Source: Hymenoscyphus infarciens
Lineage: Eukaryota > Ascomycota > Leotiomycetes > Helotiales > Helotiaceae
DNA: 64,000 nt
NCBI GenBank assembly: GCA_001414345.1
Contig: LLCB01000174.1
Coordinates: 1 to 64,000 of the forward strand
Reading direction: 5' to 3'
A program made the translations under genes and the position numbers. Shown here piece after piece: positions 54,776 to 64,000 of the stretch (the first letter of the stretch is position 1; the number at the start of each line of letters is the position of its first letter). The notes under the pieces are model-generated. The model made no database searches and was not told where the DNA came from. It saw only the letters and a program-made list of their open reading frames with translations.

Positions 54776-56250
54776 AAAACAATAACTCTTCTTCGCTAGT
54801 GACAGCCTTAATAATATCTCTTTTCAAGCTTATCGTTACTCTTTGTTTAGAAGTTGATTTAGCCTCGATTTAGAACATTATAACAGCATCCTTATATAGC
54901 CGGGTAATTAGAGACTACCTAGACAGCTAGTGATACTAGGGTTTAGTGTCTATATAGATAGCTAGTGAAAATCGTGTTATAGACACGTTAAGGGATTGGA
55001 ATACACTAAGTGTTTCTAAGAGTCTTAATAACCCTAGGTTCGGTGAATAAGTCGACTTACAATAGTTATCCAGAAGGCTTCTGAATCTGATCTTACCCCC
55101 CCCCCCCCCCCCCCTAAAATCGACATCTTCGAAATGTCGAACTAGTTCCGCTACGAGGCATCGAGCGACCACCCCCTTCTAGGGCTACCCCCCTTTTCGA
55201 AAGACTCTCTAAACCCTCTTCGACCCACAACCGTACGCCGAAATAATAAGGGCTTAGCCCTTAAAGACAACCTTCTTAAATTTAGACGATATACGGATAA
55301 TAGGCGGACGAGATAGAGGTAAAAGAACATAAAGGATAAAACGATCGGTTAACTGAGAGATAGAGGACAAAATTACAAGCGAACTTCGAAGTCAATAACC
55401 TTCCCACCTCCGAACCCTCACCGAACCGACCCTCATTCGACCTTCGTTCGAACCCTCCTTTACTTTTAAAGCCCAAATTCAAACCTCTTTCACTTAAGGG
55501 ACATTGCTGCCCCTAATGCCTTCCCACCACTTCCTTCGACTCGGATACAAATCGGTCGAAATACGCTTTCCATCAGAACAAAACTCAGAAGCGAGCTCTT
55601 AGCTGAGTTATCGCTGTCAATCCCGACCGAACATCATCTGAAAGAGATAGAAGTGGAATTAGGAGAAGAATACGCTAAAGAAACTTTTACCGACTTCAAA
55701 AGGTCGCTTTTCGAGTACGGCCATATTCGGGGAGATACCAGAATCGGAACGCTTCTTTCATATGTGGGACACACCTCAGTCCAGCTCCGAACTCCCCACG
55801 ATCCGACAGCGACTCTTCTTCGAAATCGGAAGATGATTAGGTCCTTAAGTACCCCGAAGGGAACAAGGCAATACGACAACTTCGGCATCAAGTTCATTTG
55901 ACCAGCCGAAACAGCTCCTTTGTTGTCCTGAACTTCGGACAGCATTTTCAACTCGGCTACAACTTCGCTTTTGACCAGCTGAAACCCCACCGACTCTGGC
56001 ACAGAGTCTTACAGTCTTTACTTTCTTACTTTCTTTCACTTCTGGCCGGCCCAGAATTTCTTTTTCATTGAATTCTTCGAATCGGATACGAATCGGTACG
56101 CTCTCGAAGTAAGCTCTTAACTAAGTTATCACTGCCTCTTAACCGAACGACCTCCGACTCTACTTTAAACTTTTTCTGATTTTACTTTAAACTTTCTCCG
56201 ACTACTAGACGGATCAGACTATACTCTTTTAGCAAACGCGAATACTTGCT
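54776..56250. other. GC-richer island inside the LTR-like pair
   Basis: Composition here is near normal, unlike both neighbours. It contains a 19-C homopolymer (55096-55114) and two related blocks of about 80 bp (55546-55632 and 56072-56150, sharing tcggatacRaatcgg and agctcttaRctRagttatc). A plus-strand open stretch of 82 codons lies at 55653-55901 (TFTDFKRSLFEYGHIRGD, LLSYVGHTSVQLRTPHD). I do not recognise the product. The island may be internal sequence of the LTR element or captured host DNA. Confidence 0.45.
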
Positions 56251-57875
56251 TTTAATATTAAAGGATTAGAAACAAAGTCTCTTTTATAAGCATCTACGAA
56301 GTCAGTTACGATTTAGATCTTACTTAGTATCCTATAGACAATTTTCAGAGTTTATTACATTATTTAAGAGACTTTTATACTAAATATCTAGAAGAGCTAG
56401 GACTACCTCGATACCTCTTTAAATAGCTTAATATATAAGAATTAGATAAGAATTAGGTAAAAGAATTAATTTATAAAACTCTATTAATACTCTCTGATTC
56501 TAGTTACCTTTAATAAGGAACTTATAATAAAAACTTAAGATAAAATACTAACTAGTAGGAATATTTAAAATTAATAAAGTAAAGAACTAAGACTAAGTTA
56601 CTACTAAAATAGAGCTTATATATTCTCTTCTTTCTCTAACTTATTATCCTCCTCTCTACTCTCTCGAGTATAAGAAGCCTAAATCAGCTCTTTCTCTACT
56701 ACCTCCTCCTTATAGAGACGCTTCTTACCTTAGTAACCTCTTATAACCGGCTTTAGAAGAGACGCCTATAAACTCTTTAGATAGGCTTTAAAAAGGACCT
56801 AAACCTAGGTTTAGATAGAGGTCCTACCCTCTATAGTATAACATAAGAACTATTAAATATTAGTAACTAAAACCTCTCTAATAAGTAAGAGATACTTATA
56901 ATAACCTTAGCGTAAAGCGCTTAAGTCTCTTCTAGAAGAGTAAACTATACCTCTAAACTATTCTTTAGTACCTCTATATTAGTAATAACTAAAATCTTAT
57001 CTAAGGCTTTAGTAGCCTTCTTAATCTCCTCCTTCTTCTTCTTAAGCTTAAGCTTACTAAACTCCTTCTTAATAAACTATAGTAACTACTTAAGTTAGAA
57101 CAAATTTAGTATATATTTAGGATTAAACTTACTAGGATATATAGAGTATTCTACTTAATATAGTATCTATACTTCTTTAACTTTAGCTTCTTAAAAGTAT
57201 ATATATAATCTTTGTTCTAAGATTTTACTTAAAGGTATTAAATATAATAGACTTAGTAGATAGCTAGAAGTATACTAGGAGAATATAGAAGAGGTATTTT
57301 ACTATATCAGATTAGCTCTAAATTAGGTCTAATTAAGAAGAGAAGAACTTACTTTTATATATATATATATAATATATATATATATTCTAGGAGATAAGTT
57401 AGTATATAAGAATATATCTAATTAGAAGGTATTCTTACTATTTATATTATTTAAATAAAAAGAAAAGAAGAAGAGAAGTTAGAATTAGAGAAAAGTCGCT
57501 TACTAATATACTACTTATAATAATAGCTATTGCTTTACGATTATTATTTATCTCTTAATAATTACTATTATAATATATAATAATAGTAAGAATATAATAA
57601 CTCTATAGTAGTATACTACTTTCTACCTAATAGCTAATTATTAGCCTCTCTTCTATTTATATCTTATTATTATATAGTATATAGTAGTAAATAAAGAGCG
57701 ATTAGCTCTTAAATAATAATACTAATAGCTACTAACCCTACTCTAACTACTATATACTATAATAATAGATAAATTATATTCTTTATAATAAAGAGATAAA
57801 TAATACTCTAATTAACCTAATACTATATTAAATAATAACTAAAGACTTAGAATAAGTCTTTTTAAAGAAGAGAGG
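56251..57875. other. AT-rich interior of the LTR-bounded element
   Basis: RIP-like sequence without a readable frame. The whole unit bounded by the two LTR-like repeats is 4024 bp, which is short for an autonomous retrotransposon. Confidence 0.45.
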
Positions 57876-58337
57876 ATATAATAGTATATTATCCTAGATT
57901 ATTATATAATAGTACTATTCTAAATTATTAGTATTCGTAAAACTACTAATACCTCTAAGCACTGCCGATACCTCTAATACCTCTAGAGCTGAGATTATAA
58001 ATAACTAATACTTATATAAACGAAGTACTAAAGGTATTAATATCTAACATTTATATATAGAAGAGATTAAGGTTTAGATGTTATATATTTAGCTTTTTAA
58101 AGGTTTAGAGGTTATATATTTAGCTTTTTAGCTCTTATTATTTAGTATTAGCTATATTAGACAGAGCTCGGTTATTATTATTATTAGAACTTAGAAGCTT
58201 CCGACCTCTTATATATAGACGTTTATATTTAGTATAGAAGAGAGATAGTTATTATTTTCTTTCATATTAGTACCTAGTATCTATATACGTTATTCTACTA
58301 TATATACTCTTATATACCTCTACTATAGTTATATATA
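57876..58337. repeat. 462-bp LTR-like repeat, right copy
   Basis: Partner of 54314-54775. No matching 5-bp target duplication was found at the outer edges (ggtta on the left, tttcg on the right), so rearrangement or two separate insertions are possible. Confidence 0.7.
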
Positions 58338-58439
58338 TTTCGTACTATTATAGTTAAAGACTTAAAATAAAGGCGAATGTTTAAAATAAGCCTTGTTCTA
58401 GCTAGTATATTAAACTTACCTCTAAGCTACGAAGGAGGA

Positions 58440-59350
58440 TTATTATAAAAGTTACTAATTTATAAAAGTCTTACTAAAAGTCGAATATTATATACCTTTA
58501 TAAGCTAGGACTTTAAGATAACTAAGATAAGAGTAAAAACCTATCTAAATCATTGTTTTAATAAGTCTTATATAATACCGGTTACTTCTTTATAAAAGAA
58601 GGATTAAAGCCTAAACTTACGCCTAAAATCATAATATAACACGTTAAATTAGTAAAGCGTCTCTTAGACAAAGACCTCTTAAAAGTTATATTTATAGACG
58701 CTATAGTAATACGTATAGAACTAGATAAGAGAGCTAATTAGTACTAGCAAAAGATAGACAAATACTACTATAAAGATATACGATCTAAGATAGTTAAAAG
58801 GTATTCTAATAGATAGTTCTTTAGTACTATCTACCTAGGTTCTCGCTAAGGTCTATATTATATATATAACCTAGAAATAATATAAGAGATTAAGAACGTA
58901 GAAGCGTATTTAGCTAAGGCTAATATAGTATAGCTATACCTCGTAGAGGCCGAATTTAATTAGTAAGAAAGAGAAAAGAAGAGGTACTAGGCTAGTAAAG
59001 AACGTAGAGTACTTAGAAGAAGAGCTAAATTATATAATTACTTATAAAAGATAGTATATAAGTAAGAGAATAAGAGGAAGAGAGAAGTAGATTAGTACCG
59101 GCTTTATAAGGAATATCTTAAGCTAAAGCTCTTTCTATAGTATAAAGAGTTACGTAAGAAGAGGAGAGATAAGGTTATACGCTTAGTTATAGATAATACC
59201 GGCTTATATTCTTATAGAGTAACTAAAGAGGTTTTATACTATTATTCTATTTAGCGGCTTCTTTATTCTTCTTAGTTACTAGATATAAATCCGATAAAGT
59301 AGATATAGTTATATATATAAAGATAGCTATATAAGAGAAGAGTATAACCT
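58440..59350 (+). mobile_element. RIP-inactivated Tc1/mariner transposase relic
   Basis: The plus-strand translation shows a DDE transposase full of TAG and TAA codons. Readable landmarks are EGLKPKLTPKII (about 58600), VIFIDAIVIR around the first catalytic Asp (about 58690), DNTGLYSYRVTKEV (from 59192, second Asp), and DINPIK followed by TAG, Ile, TAG (from 59282), where the family has PDLNPIEQIW. Stops fall where Gln or Trp is expected, the RIP signature. The element is dead. Terminal inverted repeats were not found. Confidence 0.65.
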
Positions 59351-59390
59351 AGAAATAAGGTAGATTTAAAGCGTATATAGGTAGAGAAGT

Positions 59391-59610
59391 TGTTACGGGA
59401 TAAAGGTGGGTTAGATAAAGGATTACCTAATAATCTCCACCTTTTAAGTAAGGAGCATAGTATTTAAAGCCTTATGCTCTCCTCTATAGATCTAGGAATT
59501 AAGCATCTATTTTAACTTTACTTTACTTATTCTATACTCTTAATATAGCTTCTATAATTGCTATAGTTATAAGCCTAGTTAGTAGATAGGACACTGCTTC
59601 TACTACGCTA
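59391..59610 (+). repeat. 5' LTR of a Ty1/copia-like element (start firm, end approximate)
   Basis: Begins tgttacgggataaaggtggg immediately after gaagt and runs through an AT-rich leader. TGTTACGGGATAA-type starts are common in fungal copia LTRs. The right edge and primer-binding site could not be fixed because of RIP damage. Confidence 0.5.
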
Positions 59611-62600
59611 GTTATATTAGCTTTATCTTCTTTTTATTTATTCTTATCTTCTTCTTAAGAGTACTACTTTTATAATAGTAAGCTTACTCTCGACTAAAAA
59701 GGTCCTCCTTACTAACTAAAACTTATAGCCTATATAGTATAACCACTTCTTTTATATTACCTACTAAGAAAGAGTCTAGAAATACTTCGATCTAAATAGC
59801 TTTAATACTAAGAACGCTGATAAGCTTAAAAGACCTTATTCTATAATTAAATAAGCTATACTTAATAAGAATATTAGACTTAAAGAAGCCTAGCTTATAG
59901 TAAATAAAGCCTAGGATATACTCTTAGTAGCTTAATATATTAGAAGAGATCTACTAGAACTACCTCTTCTAATATTAGCTAATAATATTAAAGAAGACTT
60001 TAAAGATAATATTAAAAGATATACTTTTAAAATTAATAAGCTTTATACTATATAAGATAAGATATATAAAGTTAGCTCCTAGGTAGAAAGTACTATAGAC
60101 AAGTCTATACTCTTAAAAGCTTAATCCTTACTTAGATATACTAGGAAATTCGCTCTCTAAAACCTAATTTAAAAGCTTAAAAGTAACTTAGTACTAATAT
60201 TAGAAAGCGCGGAAGATATAGTATATATAGAGTACTAGAACACGCTTACTTAAACTAAATTAGGGTCTATAAACCCTAATCGCTAGTTCTCTAACTAGAA
60301 ACACTACTATAACTAAGTAAAAAATTTTTAACTCTTAGAGATTAAGAGTCTACTTATAGTAAAGGACTTCCTAGATATAGTTTACTAAATTACTCCTACT
60401 TAAATAATAAGTTAAAAGATATAGTTAATTAATAATATAGAGCTTAGAAAAGGAGTTATATTACTTAATAATCTTATTAAAATATTTTTAAGGATCCTAT
60501 ATAAACATCTTATATTAAAGACTAATAAGAAGGCTAGTAAGATGTTTTCTATCCTTAAAAGTAGAAGTAATAACCTATCTAATTCTAGGAATAAAGCCTA
60601 AAACAAAGGTTCTAATAATAAGAAATATCTATATAAGACTAGTTAAGAACACTTTTAGAAACTCGTTAACTACTAAACCTTAGAATTCGTATTTACTAGA
60701 AAGTGTAATCCTACTCTTAATAATCTCTTAAATAATAAGAAGTTAAAAGAGATTATATAGTACTTAAGAGCCTTATTCTAAATAGACCTCTAAAAGAAAC
60801 TAATTAAAAAGTTCTCTATAATATAATCTAAGTTTAGAAAAGAATCTATAGGCTTTACTTAAGAGTTATTAAAATACTCTATTAGGAATATAAGTACTAT
60901 AATCTTATCTCTAGAGCTTCTAACTAATCTAGAAAGAATAAACTAAGCCCTAAAATAAGGAATCTACGCTTTCTTAGCTAAATATACTAGATACTTTCTT
61001 ATAGATTTAACACTCTTTAATAACTATAGAGTAGTCTATCTTATTAATAGTAAGGATATACTTATCTTAGAAACCTTTAGATGCTCTAATAATATAGTAG
61101 AATTAGGAACAACTAGTATTCTAATTAGTAGAATAGGAACGAGGGTTATAAAGAACGTTCTTAGAAGTAAGAGAGGAAGTGACTTAGTAGATTTAACGCT
61201 TACTAATATTACTATTATTAAGGGTTTTTATTCTAATATTATCTTAAAAGTATATATTAGAGAATCTAGAGTATAGTATAATAGATACGACTATTTACTA
61301 CGCTTTAGACTTATAGAGAATAGTATAGTTATTAAATCTTTAATTTATATAGTAAACTTAGTCTTATTTAAATATAACTCTATTAACAACTATACTAAGC
61401 TCTAAAACCCTTAAGCTATATTTACTTTAATATACTTAATACTTTTTAAAAAGATTAATAAACACTTTTATAAGAAGATAAGAGACTATACTAGACTAAG
61501 AAGCGATTTAGTAGAAATTTAGTATAAAAGATTAAGATATCTAGAATAGGAAGCTCTTAAAGCTCTAGTCTAGTTAGTAAAGAACGTAAAAATTATAAGT
61601 ATTAAATAAGCAAAGTGCTTATACTATATTATTACTTATACTTAGAACGTGGTTTTAAGATATATCTCTAAGAATAGGAGTATATAACTATTCTAGTATT
61701 ACTTATAAGATCTATTTAACTTCTTAACTAGATATAATAAAGCTAAATAGCTCCTTTTAATAAAAGAGGAGTATAGTAGGAAGCTTTTTAGATTTATAAT
61801 AATAAATAAAAGAGAAGAAATAGTATTTAAAAAGCTTAAGAACTTTAAAAGATAGGTTAGATAGTAATATAGTCTTTTAATTTATAAGCTTAAGTATAAT
61901 AATAATAAATTAGTAATCTTATAATATAGAGCCTTAGAATATACTTTATAAGCTATAGAAATTAGAATAGACTTAGAGCTTATACTAACTTATACTTATA
62001 AGCTAAATAGAGAGGTAGAGAGAGTAGAATAAGAAGTAATTATATACTTAATTAAAATGTTATCTACTACTAACTTACTATAACGCCTCTAAACTAAGTC
62101 GACTATAGCTAGAATCTAGTTTTATAATATAAGTCTTAACTAAAGAAATAAGTTTAAGATACTAAATAAGGTACTCTTATTATAGTTTAATAATTATTTC
62201 TACTAGTATAATCTAAAGTTTAAGAACTTAGTAATAAAAGACCTTAGATTAGATTAGAATAGAATCTACGTCTATAAGTCTAGAGCTTATCTACTAAAAA
62301 AGGAGAGAGAGTAAGAAGTTAAGAAAAAAGCTTTTAAAGTTAATCTTAGAGCTTATATAGATTATTTAATTAAGTATGTCTTATTAAATATCTACTATAT
62401 CTAGGTTTTATAGTTTAATTAAGTTATTATAACTTAGAACATTATATTTAATAAAGAAATCTTTTATATACTAGAATATAAAAAGGTAGAATAATAACCT
62501 ATTATAATTACTTATATAGTAGTATAATATATAGTTAAGTAAGAGTAATAAAATACTAAAGCTTTACTTAAAAGTATTAATATATATAAAATAGAAAGTA

Positions 62601-64000
62601 TAGGAAAACTAAAACTAAGAGCTTAACTAGTAAGAAATATCTTATCTAAAGCTACTAATATACTAAGTAAAGCTTTAATTAGCTAGAACTTAGGAGTAAG
62701 ACTAGAAAAGGGAGATATAATCTCTTCTAAGTTTAGACTTCTATTACCTAGTATAATACCTAAACCTAAAAGTATATTAGAATAGATTATAAGCTCTTAA
62801 AATAAGTAAAATATAGGAATCTCTTAATAAACTATAGAACTCTCTTAATAAGCGTTTATAAGATTCTCCTAACTATAAAATAATACTAAAAGTATAAAAG
62901 GCCTAAGTAGTTTACTAATTAGAATAAGTAATAGAATACTAGAGAGAATCTCCTAATAAAATAGAGAGAGTAGGCCTTTCTAATAATAAAGTAGCGTATA
63001 AGAAAGAACTCTTAAAACGCTAGTTCTAGAAACTTCTAATATAAAGTTAACTAAGGAGTAGAAAATAATAAATATAGAAAGTAAAAACCTAAAAGAGTCT
63101 AAGATAAAGTAAGGGTATATAAAGAAAGTATATCTACTTATATTAAGAAAGAGTAAGAGAGATTAACTTAGAGGAGAGGACGCTAAAAATATAATAATCT
63201 CTACTCTACTAGCTATATTAATTAGAACAGAGCCTTAATAGACTATTCTAGAATATTTAAATTATTTCTTTAGTACTTTTTAGCCTTTATTAGAGAGTAT
63301 AGTATTAAATAGAGAAGACTTATAAGATATCTACTATATTATTATAGTAGTAATAATAGAGGAAGAAACGCCTTTAAAGCCTAGATACCTATACTTTTAT
63401 TAGTTAAAACTACTAAAAGAGCTAAAATTATAAAGAGAACTTATAAACTATCTACTTAGTAAGTACTTTAAAGATAATTTAAAGCTTAAAATTAAAAACT
63501 TAGAGAAAAGGAAATACTAGTATATAATTAAAAGATAGAACACTAAAACGAAACCGTTACTTCTAAAATAGGTATTTATATATAAATATAACTCTATAAA
63601 CTATCTAATTCGATGCTAAGCTCGGCTTATAGTTAAAGGTAATCTTTAATAAGAAGATACTATCTTTTTAATATATACTATTATACTTATAGTAAGATTA
63701 TTCTAAATAGCTATAGTAATAGCTATTAGATTTAACTTAAAGATTAAGTAATATAATATTATAAACGTGTTTATTAATATAGAAAAGAATATAGAAGCTC
63801 TTCTAGTAGCTTATTAACTTCTAGATAGATATTAATAAGAGAGACTATATATTAAATTAGATAGAGTACTTTATAAGTTAAGAGATTCCCCTACTTTATA
63901 GTTTAAATACTTTATAACTACTCTTTAAGAATATAGCTTAATACCTTATCTAAAAGAGCTCTATATTTATATAGATCTTTTAAGAAAGGTTTTTATAATC
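59391..64000 (+). mobile_element. RIP-inactivated Ty1/copia retrotransposon relic, cut by window end
   Basis: Downstream of the LTR the plus strand encodes, with many TAG and TAA interruptions, a copia polyprotein in the order gag (about 59650-61200), integrase (about 61480-62150; a degenerate H-x-R-L-x-H-L-like YKRLRYLE near 61525, then NFLTRYNKAK and LIKEEYSRKLFRF near 61720-61790) and reverse transcriptase (from about 63550; VFIYKYNSINYLIR and ARLIVKG at 63620-63640, then KLDRVLYKLRDSPT near 63860). Integrase before reverse transcriptase identifies copia rather than gypsy. The 3' part lies beyond the window. Confidence 0.75.

Overview
The window comes from a filamentous ascomycete (Pezizomycotina; a Leotiomycetes/Helotiales origin is my guess, not shown). 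The evidence is intron-bearing genes with 46-144 bp introns and CTRAY branch points, Pezizomycotina-type gene families, and long very AT-rich blocks whose repeats differ mostly by C-to-T and G-to-A changes, which is the mark of repeat-induced point mutation (RIP).

Layout. 1-7.68 kb is RIP-mutated transposon debris with one less-mutated island (about 1.3-2.0 kb) and an LTR-like repeat pair (3.1-4.3 kb). 7.7-10.2 kb holds a broken GT17 glycosyltransferase and dispersed repeats. 10.2-14.6 kb is a divergent housekeeping pair: a DBP6-type DEAD-box helicase (-) and the GPI3/PIG-A GPI-anchor glycosyltransferase (+). 15.5-17.0 kb is a secreted eight-exon tyrosinase/catechol oxidase, followed by a PIF/Harbinger-like MITE. 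17.7-23 kb is accessory and decaying: a dispersed repeat, two broken genes of unknown function that abut head to head, and a HET-domain gene stopped by four in-frame TAG codons. 23.4-25.8 kb is an intact convergent pair of paralogous membrane proteins of unknown function. 27.9-28.5 kb is a Mutator-like MITE. 28.9-33.3 kb holds two secreted hydrolases in tandem: a GH27 alpha-galactosidase and a modular RNase T2. 34.4-34.9 kb is a frameshifted membrane-protein remnant. 36.2-37.3 kb is a DUF5672 putative glycosyltransferase, 38.9-41.4 kb a membrane protein with a DUF3431-like C-terminus and a 6-nt micro-exon, and 42.5-46.1 kb the cytokinesis protein CYK3. 46.7-48.3 kb is a broken coiled-coil gene with a degenerate C-terminal zinc cluster. 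48.8-64 kb is RIP-mutated again: a TRIM-like element, an element bounded by two 462-bp LTR-like repeats enclosing a GC-richer island, a Tc1/mariner relic and a Ty1/copia relic that runs off the end.

The core genes (DBP6, GPI3, CYK3) are intact. The damaged genes are accessory types. Several of the nonsense codons have the TGG-to-TAG or CAG-to-TAG form expected if RIP leaked out of the neighbouring repeats. Exon coordinates below were worked out by hand from splice consensus, reading-frame continuity and family conservation; no search or transcript data were available.
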